A DNA stretch of 43,714 nucleotides from Bacteroidota bacterium (lineage in GTDB: Bacteria; Bacteroidota; Bacteroidia; Bacteroidales; JACABE01), in contig JAPLDQ010000022.1 in the NCBI GenBank assembly GCA_026391675.1, positions 1 to 43,714 on the forward strand, in the 5' to 3' direction. The position numbers and the translations under genes are program-made. Below the pieces are notes generated by a model. It saw only the letters and a list, made by a program, of their open reading frames with translations, was not told the DNA's origin and searched no databases. Of this stretch, positions 8,746 through 17,196 are shown piece by piece (the stretch's first letter is position 1; the number at the start of each line of letters is the position of its first letter).

Positions 8746-8896
8746 ATCCACTATTTCCTTTTATTATCACTCTTTTTATATATCATTTTTAATGATAAAT
8801 TGATTTATTTTAAAATTAAATCAGTTTTCTTCCAACCTTTTGCGTAATTTCGAGTCTTATAATAAATGAATGTTTATTAATTAACAATTCCTGATT

Positions 8897-10675
8897 ATGA
8901 AAAAGATTCTTTCCACTCTCGTTATCATTTGCACATTTGCATTAAGTTCCAATAGCCAAACGCCCAGTGTGACAATCATTTCCTATATAGATTCATCATC
9001 TTATTATAATATATGTTCACCTCCAGCATCATTAATATTGTATACATATGTAAAAGCAACAGGAATTAATACAATAACTGATTCCTTAGTATATCAGATT
9101 AATTGGGGAGATGGCAATGTTTCAAACGGAATAATGCCTTTTTTAACTTCAGGCACATTTAGTTATTGTAATATTTATAAATCATGGACTTATACTATTC
9201 CGGGAATATTTCAACATAAATTAGTTGTCTGGTCAAAATTAACCGGTGTTAAGGATTCGATTGATTTTCCAAATGTAATATTGATTGGAAATCATTGTGA
9301 CACTATTAAAGGTGATTTATATCAGGATGTAAATAATGATTGTCAATATAACACAGGAGAACCACCAATACAAGCATTTCCTTCAGATATAAATATTTTT
9401 AGCGGAAACTTTAAAATAAATAATTTTGAATATTTTCAAAGCGGAAACCATTACAATATAATAGTACCAGCTGGTGTACCAGGATTTTTCCCTTATAGAA
9501 TCAAACTTGCAAATACAGCAAATTTTTATGGTATTTGTCCCATTACAGGTGAATATTCAATTACAAGCTTGCCTTCATTTCAAAATAATTTTGGATTCCA
9601 ATGTAATAGTATTAAAGATTTTGGAATATTCTTTTCCAATGCAGTTGTTGGTTTCAGTAATCATAGCGGAAGACTGGATTTTAAAATTTCTAATCTAAGT
9701 TGTGATACTGGAAATTCAACAGTTAAAATAATTTTAGACCCAAAAACACATCTTGGTCTAAATTCACAGCCTGCAAATTCTGGTATAAACTCTGCTATTA
9801 CAGGAGATACGGTTACTTATAACAATGTTCATTTAAATGTATTTCAATCTCAAAATTTCCAATTAAATTTAACCACATTATCAAATATTAATGTTGGCGA
9901 TACCATGAGTTTTAAAGCTATTGTGCTACCTCAGAACAATGAAACAAACTTATCCAATAATTATGATACAATAATGATCAGAGTCGTTGCTTCTTATGAT
10001 CCCAATGATATTCAGGTTTCTCCCTTTGGTGTTATTCAAAATTTAACTAAATTAAATTATATTATTCATTTTCAGAATACAGGTAATGCAGCTACAAATA
10101 AAGTGGTGATTATTGACACTTTAGATGCAAATTTAGACATCAATACACTTTTTTTTAAGGGAAGCAGCCATGATGTAGATATGCAAAAGCTATCAGATAA
10201 CGTTGTTAAATTTGAATTCAATCCCATTTATTTGCCCGATTCAGGTGCTAATATGGAAGGAAGTAAAGGATATGTATCATTTTCAATAAAACCAATAGGA
10301 TACCTGCCAATCGGAACCCAGATACATAATAAAGCATCTATCTATTTTGACGGGAATCCTGCTATCCAGACCAATACAGTGATAAATACCATTGACACAT
10401 TAATTACAAGCCCTGTTGGAATTAATGAAATAAATAATAATACCGGATGTGTTTATCCTAATCCTGCATCCAAATACATTGATGTAAATTTCAACGATGT
10501 ATTAATAAATGCTTCAATCACTATTTATGATCTGAGTGGCAGAGTAATTTATGCACAGAAATCAAATAAAAATACATCCAGGATTTCGTTACAACATATT
10601 GAAAACGGATTGTATATTATTCAAATGCAGAACAATAACAATATTAAAAATCAGAAATTAATAATAAGGAATTAA
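8897..10675 (+). CDS. T9SS type A cargo protein with DUF11-like adhesion domain
   Basis: A 592-residue secreted protein of unknown role. Residues 1-20 are a signal peptide (KKILSTLVIICTFALSSNSQ). The middle has a short SdrD/EF-hand-like motif (DLYQDVNNDCQYNTGEP, about 140-156) that resembles a calcium-binding adhesin repeat. Residues about 365-500 form a conserved-repeat domain (SYDPNDIQVSPFG, then YIIHFQNTGNAATNKVVIIDTLD, ending with HNKASIYFDGNPAI), typical of Bacteroidota surface proteins. The C-terminus from V519 (VYPNPASKYIDV ... IYDLSGRVIYAQ ... ENGLYIIQMQ) is a type A sorting domain that directs passage through the outer membrane and attachment to the surface. No catalytic motif was seen. 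It is convergent with the prolyl oligopeptidase gene, with a 23-bp gap. Confidence 0.82.
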   Translation: MKKILSTLVIICTFALSSNSQTPSVTIISYIDSSSYYNICSPPASLILYTYVKATGINTITDSLVYQINWGDGNVSNGIMPFLTSGTFSYCNIYKSWTYTIPGIFQHKLVVWSKLTGVKDSIDFPNVILIGNHCDTIKGDLYQDVNNDCQYNTGEPPIQAFPSDINIFSGNFKINNFEYFQSGNHYNIIVPAGVPGFFPYRIKLANTANFYGICPITGEYSITSLPSFQNNFGFQCNSIKDFGIFFSNAVVGFSNHSGRLDFKISNLSCDTGNSTVKIILDPKTHLGLNSQPANSGINSAITGDTVTYNNVHLNVFQSQNFQLNLTTLSNINVGDTMSFKAIVLPQNNETNLSNNYDTIMIRVVASYDPNDIQVSPFGVIQNLTKLNYIIHFQNTGNAATNKVVIIDTLDANLDINTLFFKGSSHDVDMQKLSDNVVKFEFNPIYLPDSGANMEGSKGYVSFSIKPIGYLPIGTQIHNKASIYFDGNPAIQTNTVINTIDTLITSPVGINEINNNTGCVYPNPASKYIDVNFNDVLINASITIYDLSGRVIYAQKSNKNTSRISLQHIENGLYIIQMQNNNNIKNQKLIIRN

Positions 10676-10698
10676 CTTATTTTCCATTCTATTTAATA

Positions 10699-12927
10699 CT
10701 ATTTCTTTGTTTTTACTACAGGTTTAACCGGTTTAACTGGTTTAGACGTTTTTACAGGAAGATCAATTTTAACAGGAGTTGCTTTTTTAGTATTTATAAT
10801 TGGCATAGCATTTAATTTCATCCCTAAGTTATAAAATGTAAAAGCCCATACATCAGTAGCTTCATCAATAGCTTTTGAAGTTGGTTTCCCTGCTCCATGA
10901 CCGGCTTTTGAATCAATGCGGATTAATACTGGGTTGCTACCTGACTGTTTTTCCTGCAAAGTAGCTGCAAACTTAAACGAATGTGCGGGAACCACCCTGT
11001 CATCATGGTCAGCTGTAGTAATTAATGTAGCAGGATATTGTATACCTTTTTTAATATTATGCAATGGTGAATATTTGTAAAGATATTGAAATTCCCTTTC
11101 ATTGTCACTGCAGCCGTAATCTGTCTTCCAGGCCCAGCCAATGGTAAATTTATGATAGCGTAACATATCCAGAACACCCACTGCCGGTAAAGCTACTTTA
11201 AATAAATCAGGACGCTGTGTCATACAGGCGCCTATTAATAAACCGCCATTAGACCCACCTGAAATAGCAAGTTTTGAAGGATTCGTATACTTTGAACGGA
11301 TTAAAAACTCTGCTGCTGCAATAAAATCATTAAATGTATTTTGCTTTTGTAATAATGTACCTGCCTGATGCCATCTTCTGCCATATTCGCCGCCACCCCT
11401 TAAATTAGGGACTGCATATACTCCCCCGTTTTCAAGAAAAAATAAACGGCTGATACTAAAACTGGGTGTTAAACTGATATTAAAACCACCATAACCATAA
11501 AGTAATACAGGATTATTATCATCCAATTTAATATCCTTTTTATGCACTATAAACATAGAAACTCTTTCACCATCCTGACTTTCATAAAAAACCTGATCAG
11601 TAACAAAATCATCTGTATTAATCGGTAATTCAGGTTTAAAATAAATATCGTAATTCAGACTTTCTGTATTCATTGAATAAATTGTAGTTGGCTGGGTAAA
11701 TGAAGTAAATGAAAAATAAGCAGTATTTATATTCATTCTGCCATTTACACCACCAACTGTTCCAATTCCCGGTAACAGTATCTCTTTGAGCATTCCGCCA
11801 TTATAATCATGTATCGTCAGTTTACTTTTTGCTTTTAGCATTGAAGTTACAATAAGCTTGTTACCAGCCAGACTGGCTGATTGAAGTACTTCTTCCTTTG
11901 ATTCAGGAATGAGATTCCTCCAGTCAATATTATTTCCGGCCATGGGATTGATACTAACCAATCTATAATTGGGAGCATCTTTATCTGTTAAAATCAAGAT
12001 TTCATCTTCCAAATTACCTATGATATGATAGTTATTTTCAAAATCTTTACTCACATAACTAAATTTTGCATTTTCGTCTGCTAATCTTTTTACCATCAGT
12101 ATATTACCATTTGTTGATTCAGTTACTGAAAGTATTAAATATCTTTCATCGTCGGTAGTAATAGTACTGTAATTTCTTAAAGGAAATTTTGAATCTTCAT
12201 AAATCAGCACATCATTCTTTTGAGGAGAGCCAATTTTATGGTAATACACTTTCTGGTTTTCATTTTTCCCGCTTAAAGCACTGCCTTTGGGTGCATCATA
12301 CCTGCTGTAATAAAAGCCTTCACCTTTCCATGCAACATTTGAGAATTTAACCCATTCCAATTTATCTTTCATAGTTGTACCTTCATCAACATTATAGATA
12401 TAAATCTCATTCCAGTCGCTGCCGCTGCGGGCAATGGTATATGCTATATATTTTCCGTTATGTGAAACACTTAAATCATTTAAGGCTACAGTTCCATCTT
12501 TTGATAAAACATTAGGGTCAAGCAACACTTTAGCATCTTTTGAATCATTATTCAACAAATAGCTGACACTCTGATTCTGCATACCATCGTTTTTAGAATA
12601 AATGATAAATTTCTCATAAACTTCGGGTAAACCATATTTTTCAAAATTCCATAATTGCGATAAGCTTTCTTTAATTTTTGCTCTGAATGGAATTTTTGCC
12701 AGATAATCCTGTGTAACCAAATTTTCAGCCTGCACCCATTTTGCTGTTTCTTCAGATTTATCATTTTCCAGCCAACGGTAAGGGTCTTCAACTATTTTCC
12801 CGAAATAGTTATCTGTTTGTGAAACTTTTTTTGTCAGGGGATATTTAATTTGTGCAAAGCTATTTGAGATATTCATGCTTAAAAGAATAATAATGGTATG
12901 AATTGTTATTTTAGACAATGTATTCAT
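10699..12927 (-). CDS. Exported prolyl oligopeptidase (peptidase family S9A)
   Basis: A 742-residue serine peptidase that cuts after proline in short peptides. An N-terminal signal peptide (IHTIIILLSMNISNSFAQ) sends it to the periplasm. YPLTKKVSQTDNYFGKIVEDPYRWLEND opens the propeller domain in the usual way. The C-terminal alpha/beta-hydrolase domain carries RGGGEYGRRWHQAG, the nucleophile S560 in SGGSNGGLL, the acid loop ADHDDRVVPAHS (around residue 640) and the histidine in KAGHGAGKP. All three catalytic elements are present. Family members are about 690-710 residues; the surplus is the signal peptide and a Lys/Pro/Val-rich tail (KTSKPVKPVKPVVKTKK) after the domain. There is no T9SS domain. 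Identification is firm. Confidence 0.94.
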   Translation of the reverse strand: MNTLSKITIHTIIILLSMNISNSFAQIKYPLTKKVSQTDNYFGKIVEDPYRWLENDKSEETAKWVQAENLVTQDYLAKIPFRAKIKESLSQLWNFEKYGLPEVYEKFIIYSKNDGMQNQSVSYLLNNDSKDAKVLLDPNVLSKDGTVALNDLSVSHNGKYIAYTIARSGSDWNEIYIYNVDEGTTMKDKLEWVKFSNVAWKGEGFYYSRYDAPKGSALSGKNENQKVYYHKIGSPQKNDVLIYEDSKFPLRNYSTITTDDERYLILSVTESTNGNILMVKRLADENAKFSYVSKDFENNYHIIGNLEDEILILTDKDAPNYRLVSINPMAGNNIDWRNLIPESKEEVLQSASLAGNKLIVTSMLKAKSKLTIHDYNGGMLKEILLPGIGTVGGVNGRMNINTAYFSFTSFTQPTTIYSMNTESLNYDIYFKPELPINTDDFVTDQVFYESQDGERVSMFIVHKKDIKLDDNNPVLLYGYGGFNISLTPSFSISRLFFLENGGVYAVPNLRGGGEYGRRWHQAGTLLQKQNTFNDFIAAAEFLIRSKYTNPSKLAISGGSNGGLLIGACMTQRPDLFKVALPAVGVLDMLRYHKFTIGWAWKTDYGCSDNEREFQYLYKYSPLHNIKKGIQYPATLITTADHDDRVVPAHSFKFAATLQEKQSGSNPVLIRIDSKAGHGAGKPTSKAIDEATDVWAFTFYNLGMKLNAMPIINTKKATPVKIDLPVKTSKPVKPVKPVVKTKK

Positions 12928-12974
12928 AATTGGAAATTTTAAAAATTTAATAAAATTTATTTTGATAAAAGTTT

Positions 12975-12982
12975 TACTTTTG
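12975..12982 (+). promoter_or_regulatory. Candidate -7 box for the YD-repeat-like gene
   Basis: TACTTTTG fits TAnnTTTG, 28 bp before the ATG at 13011. A TTTG at 12961 is too close for a standard -33 element, so support is partial. Confidence 0.4.
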
Positions 12983-13010
12983 AATCACAAAATTAGATAA
13001 AAAAACTGTT

Positions 13011-13895
13011 ATGAGCAAAATAATCAAAAGCATTGATAAATATCGTTTTAATACCTTTACAGAAGATAATGATGAAGAAACAATTGAAATAACAGGCGAA
13101 ATAATTTCGCATACTGAATATGACCAGCAAGGTAATATCATATTATCAATTACTTATGATAGTTCAGGAAATCTTGCTGAACATATAGCATACAGTTATA
13201 ATGCCCAAAACAAAATGATTGAAGAATTACTTTATGATGGCGATGAAGTGGTTGAAAAACGTCAGTTTGAATACAATGAAAACGGATTAATGCTGCTCGA
13301 AAAGATTTTTTATATGGATGACAGTTATGATTGTCAGCATTACACCTATAATTCTGATAATCTATTGATAGAAAAGAAATTGGTAAATACTGACAATGAA
13401 ATTGAAGCTACACATAAGTTTCAATATATCAATCAGTTAATTGAAAAGGAAAGTGATTTTGATGCTGAAAACAATTTGGTTTTTGAAAGAACTTATTATT
13501 ATAATATTAACGGTAAGCTTGAGAAATCAGTCAGTTTTGATGCAATTGAAATTGAATCTGTCGAAAGTATTTATGAGTATGATGAAAATGGGAACAGAAG
13601 CAAGACTTTAAAATATGATATGAAAGGAAATCTTACCGAAAGGTCTTCATATATCTATGACGAAAGTAATCAGATTATCAAAATAATTGAGGATACTACA
13701 CAGCTTAGTACTTCTTATTTACTTGAATATGACGAAAACGGTAAATTAAAATCCCAAAAAGAAATAGGTGAAAATGATGAAGTAATTAATTGCTTTACTT
13801 ATACTTATGATGAAGATGTCTTGATAGAAACGCAATCTGAAGGCATCGGTTTCAGTCATAATTATATCATTAAAAGCGAGGTGGAATATTATTAG
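13011..13895 (+). CDS. YD-repeat-like cytoplasmic protein, function unknown
   Basis: A 294-residue acidic protein without signal peptide, membrane segment or sorting domain. It is built from about ten loose repeats of 20-25 residues centred on Y-[ND]-x-x-[GN]-[NK]-[LI]: YDQQGNIILS, YDSSGNLAEH, YNAQNKMIEE, YNENGLMLLE, YNSDNLLIEK, YNINGKLEKS, YDENGNRSKT, YDMKGNLTER, YDESNQIIKI and YDENGKLKSQ. This resembles the YD repeats of RHS/teneurin shells, but the protein is far too short for an RHS toxin cage and has no toxin tail. Similar free-standing YD-repeat proteins occur in Bacteroidota without known function. It converges with priA, leaving three bases between the stops. No paralogue is in the window. 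Confidence 0.7.
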   Translation: MSKIIKSIDKYRFNTFTEDNDEETIEITGEIISHTEYDQQGNIILSITYDSSGNLAEHIAYSYNAQNKMIEELLYDGDEVVEKRQFEYNENGLMLLEKIFYMDDSYDCQHYTYNSDNLLIEKKLVNTDNEIEATHKFQYINQLIEKESDFDAENNLVFERTYYYNINGKLEKSVSFDAIEIESVESIYEYDENGNRSKTLKYDMKGNLTERSSYIYDESNQIIKIIEDTTQLSTSYLLEYDENGKLKSQKEIGENDEVINCFTYTYDEDVLIETQSEGIGFSHNYIIKSEVEYY

Positions 13896-13898
13896 GCA

Positions 13899-16391
13899 TT
13901 ACATTGGGTCAACATCAATGATAAACCTGAGTTGTTTATTTTTATCTGATTTTTTGAAATGCTCAATAATATGATTTAGTTGCACCTTAGCTGTTTTTAA
14001 ATGACTTTCTCTTTCAATTTTTATCAGAATATCTTTTAAATACATATTTTTTATTCGCGATACTATCGGATATTCCGGTCCTAAAACATTCTTTGCAAAA
14101 GTCAGGCGCAATTCTTTAGCAATATCTGCCGCAGCCTGATTTAATAGATTTGCATCTTTATGTTTAAGCGTAATTTTAATCAAGCGATAAAAAGGAGGAT
14201 ATTTAAATGTCTTTCTTTCGTGCAGCTGACTGTTAAACATGGCCAGATAATCAGTATTGATAACGTTTTTAATTACTTCTTGCTGTGGTTTATAGGTCTG
14301 AATGATAACCTTGCCCCTTTCCCCTTTTCTGCCGGCACGACCACTTACCTGAGCCATCAACTGAAAACTTCTTTCGTAGGAACGGAAATCAGGAAAACTA
14401 ATCATATTATCAGCATTTAGGATGCCAACCACTCCAACATTATTAAAGTCGAGACCTTTGGTAATCATTTGAGTACCCACTAAAATATCGATTTTACCAT
14501 CTTCAAAATCAGCAATTATACGCCGGTATGCATTTTTTGAACGGGTAGTATCCAAATCCATACGTTCAATTTTAGCCTCAGGGAAAATTATGGCTAAATC
14601 TTCTTCAACTTTTTCTGTTCCAAAACCCTTCATCAGCATAGCTGTGCTTCCACAATCAGGACATTTTTCGGGAATCCGGGTAGCAAATCCACAATAATGG
14701 CAACGCAGCTGATTCTCATGCTTATGATAAATCAAGGTTACATCGCAATTTTTACATTCAGGCATATAATGACAACTGTCACACTCAAGCCTTAATGAAA
14801 AGCCCCTTCGGTTCTGAAATAAAATAACTTGTTGTTTTTTTGCCAACGCTTCATCAATCTGAGTAATCAGCAAAGATGAAAAATGAGAACGCATAGTTTT
14901 CTGACGGCTCTCCATTTTTAAATCAGCAATCAGAATTTCAGGCAATTCCATACCGCCATATCTTTCGTTTATTTCAACCAAATGATATTTCTGTGTGAGT
15001 GCATTATAATAACTTTCAATTGCAGGTGTTGCAGAACCCAGTATGGTTTTTGCTCCGTGCATGGCAGCCAGATAAATAGCTGCATCTCTAGCATTATAGC
15101 GTGGCGAAGGGTCATATTGTTTGTACGAAGTGTCATGTTCTTCATCAACAATAATAAGGCCTAAATTATCAAACGGCAGAAATATGGCTGAACGGGCACC
15201 TATTACAATACTGTATTTTTCATCATTTACACTTTCAGATGTATTTATTACTTTATTCCAGACTTCCACCCTTTGGTTTTCGCTGTATTTTGAATGATAA
15301 ATACCGGCCCTGTTGCCAAAAAATTTCTGTATGCGATTGATAATCTGAGCGGTTAATGCTATTTCAGGTAATAAATACAAAACCTGCCTGCCTTGTTTTA
15401 GCACTTCATCGATAAGTTTTATATAAATCTCAGTTTTCCCACTTGAGGTAATGCCATGCAATAAAGCTACAGCTTTATCATTAAAACCATTTTTAATATT
15501 ATTTAAAGCAATATCCTGCTGTTCATTTAAAACAATACTATCAGCGGTTGCAGTTGAATTTGCACCATCGAGTCGGCTTTCTTCCTTTTCATAGATTTCG
15601 AAAACCTCTTTTTTAACCAAAGATTTTATCTGGGCATCAGTAAATTCAGTATTTTTAAGTAAAATTGATTTTTTTAAATCGTTTTTAAAAGATTGAAAAA
15701 AATTGGTCAACTGAAGGAAACACTGCAAAAGCTGCAGTTGCCGGAATGCTTTTTTCTCCATTTGGTCAAAGATGATTGATAATTCATCTTCTTTTGTATA
15801 CTTTTCGGATAATCTGATATAAGTTTCTATCTTTGGTTTATAGCGTTCGGCAATTTCTTCTTCAGTAATAATCACGCCTTTTTCGATCAAAGTCTTTAAT
15901 AAAGGAATGATTTTTTGTAAACCGGTAATTTCAGAGACTTCACTTACAGTCAGAGAATCCCTTGAGATTAATGCTTCTGCAACCAGCATTTCGTACTCAT
16001 TAAATTGGGAAAAATCACCATCGAAATCAGGGTTGATAAGTATATGTGATTCACTTGCCAATTTAAAAGCAGGTGGTAAGGCTGCATTCATCACTTCACC
16101 GATTGTACATAAATAATATTCAGCTATCCATTCCCAGAACAAAAATTGCTTTTCATTTACAATTGCTTCATTATCAAGAACTGAAAGTATGTATTTTACA
16201 GTATAATTTGTTGGAGGTTTGTCATGAATTCGCCTGATTAAAGCAGTATATATTTTCTTTTTCCCGAATTGTATTACAACTCTTTTACCAGGACTTACCA
16301 TATCGTTCAGTTCAAAAGGAATACGATAGGTAAAATATCCTTCCAGTGGTAATGGCAATAAAACATCTGCAAAAAGTGTGATACGGGACAT
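13899..16391 (-). CDS. priA: Primosomal protein N' (PriA replication-restart helicase)
   Basis: An 830-residue superfamily 2 helicase that reloads the replisome at stalled forks. The N-terminal 3'-DNA-binding domain begins ADVLLPLPLEGYFTYRIP, with GKRVVIQFGKKKIYTALI. Walker A is HGITSSGKTEIY, the DExH box is IVDEEHDTSYKQY, and motif III is LGSATPAIESYYNA. The zinc-binding insert has eight cysteines (CDSC, CKNC, CHYC, CPDC), and motifs V-VI (VGTQMITKGLDFNNVGVVGIL, QVSGRAGRKGERG) follow. E. coli PriA is 732 residues; the extra length lies largely between the 3'-DNA-binding and helicase domains, a region containing KAFRQLQLLQCFLQL. The start at 16391 follows directly after a four-copy heptamer repeat. 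It precedes no terminator and converges on the YD-repeat gene. Confidence 0.96.
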   Translation of the reverse strand: MSRITLFADVLLPLPLEGYFTYRIPFELNDMVSPGKRVVIQFGKKKIYTALIRRIHDKPPTNYTVKYILSVLDNEAIVNEKQFLFWEWIAEYYLCTIGEVMNAALPPAFKLASESHILINPDFDGDFSQFNEYEMLVAEALISRDSLTVSEVSEITGLQKIIPLLKTLIEKGVIITEEEIAERYKPKIETYIRLSEKYTKEDELSIIFDQMEKKAFRQLQLLQCFLQLTNFFQSFKNDLKKSILLKNTEFTDAQIKSLVKKEVFEIYEKEESRLDGANSTATADSIVLNEQQDIALNNIKNGFNDKAVALLHGITSSGKTEIYIKLIDEVLKQGRQVLYLLPEIALTAQIINRIQKFFGNRAGIYHSKYSENQRVEVWNKVINTSESVNDEKYSIVIGARSAIFLPFDNLGLIIVDEEHDTSYKQYDPSPRYNARDAAIYLAAMHGAKTILGSATPAIESYYNALTQKYHLVEINERYGGMELPEILIADLKMESRQKTMRSHFSSLLITQIDEALAKKQQVILFQNRRGFSLRLECDSCHYMPECKNCDVTLIYHKHENQLRCHYCGFATRIPEKCPDCGSTAMLMKGFGTEKVEEDLAIIFPEAKIERMDLDTTRSKNAYRRIIADFEDGKIDILVGTQMITKGLDFNNVGVVGILNADNMISFPDFRSYERSFQLMAQVSGRAGRKGERGKVIIQTYKPQQEVIKNVINTDYLAMFNSQLHERKTFKYPPFYRLIKITLKHKDANLLNQAAADIAKELRLTFAKNVLGPEYPIVSRIKNMYLKDILIKIERESHLKTAKVQLNHIIEHFKKSDKNKQLRFIIDVDPM

Positions 16392-16396
16392 TTTGG

Positions 16397-16424
16397 GAGT
16401 TATGAGTTATGAGTTATGAATTAT
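16397..16424. repeat. Four-copy tandem heptamer in the priA leader
   Basis: GAGTTAT occurs three times (16397-16403, 16404-16410, 16411-16417) followed by GAATTAT (16418-16424). Read on the minus strand this is (ATAACTC)-type repeat units ending five bases before the priA ATG. Such simple repeats are prone to slippage, so copy number could alter spacing of the ribosome-binding region. Confidence 0.8.
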
Positions 16425-16443
16425 GAATGAAAGTTACGAATTA

Positions 16444-17025
16444 TTAATTTTTAAATTTAATTATGAAACGGTAGGGTAATAAAGCATCTTCTTTTGCATA
16501 GTCAATGCCTATTCTTGTCGTTTTAATTATATCTTTTTCTTTAATTATTATATTTCTGTCTTCAATCCAGATTTGATTTGCCTGTAAATCAATTCCAGTA
16601 TGAGAATAATGAATTCCCAATGCTTTTGTAAGTTTACCTGGGCCATTAACCGGGTATTTATTCATATCTTTTTGCTTACATCTTTCTTTCATTTTTTCAA
16701 TTCCATCAAAAGCTTCAATTCCTCTTATTAAAACGGCATGAGGGATATCAACGGCATTTGTTACCACATTAAACAATGAATACATACCATAACACAAATA
16801 AACATAAGCAATTCCGCCTTCCTTATACATTATTTCAGTGCGTTTTGTACGTCTGTTGCCATAAGCATGCGAAGCTTTATCAGTAATACCAGCATAGGCT
16901 TCAGTTTCGGTAATAATGCCACTTGTTAATACACCATTAAAATTTGTACAAAGACATTTACCGAGCAAGTCCTTTGCAACTTTAACTACATCCTGCTCTA
17001 AATAAAATGCTTTGTTTAATATCAT
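16444..17025 (-). CDS. DNA-3-methyladenine glycosylase (AAG/MPG family)
   Basis: A 193-residue monofunctional base-excision enzyme that removes alkylated purines. The active-site segment GIITETEAYAG contains E42 and Y44, which align by pattern with the water-activating Glu and base-contacting Tyr of human AAG. SHAYGNRRTKRTEIMYKEGG supplies the His and DNA-contacting residues, and AYVYLCYGMYSLFNVVTN the hydrophobic wall; IRGIEAFDG and VNGPGKLTKALGI follow in family order. Length is normal for bacterial AAG proteins. ATG start at 17025, with a 9-bp AT-rich repeat in the leader. It is 52 bp upstream of priA on the same strand and downstream of recQ, so three DNA-maintenance genes lie together. 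Confidence 0.93.
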   Translation of the reverse strand: MILNKAFYLEQDVVKVAKDLLGKCLCTNFNGVLTSGIITETEAYAGITDKASHAYGNRRTKRTEIMYKEGGIAYVYLCYGMYSLFNVVTNAVDIPHAVLIRGIEAFDGIEKMKERCKQKDMNKYPVNGPGKLTKALGIHYSHTGIDLQANQIWIEDRNIIIKEKDIIKTTRIGIDYAKEDALLPYRFIIKFKN

Positions 17026-17038
17026 AACTGTTCTTTGA

Positions 17039-17073
17039 GTTTATAAAGTTAAAAAGTTTGTAAAGTTTATAAA
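17039..17073. repeat. Imperfect 9-bp tandem repeat in the glycosylase gene leader
   Basis: Four units follow one another: GTTTATAAA (17039-17047), GTTAAAAA (17048-17055), GTTTGTAAA (17056-17064) and GTTTATAAA (17065-17073). The run lies 14 bp upstream of the ATG at 17025 on the minus strand. One unit is a base short and one has a substitution, so it is less uniform than the priA heptamer. Confidence 0.7.
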
Positions 17074-17196
17074 GTAAAAAATATCATTCATATTATAAAT
17101 CAGGACGTTAATAAGAATAATAATGATTTACAAAATTATAAATTAAATAGACGCTTTACTTTAAATAAAAATTAAATTTATCATGAATTTTAATTC

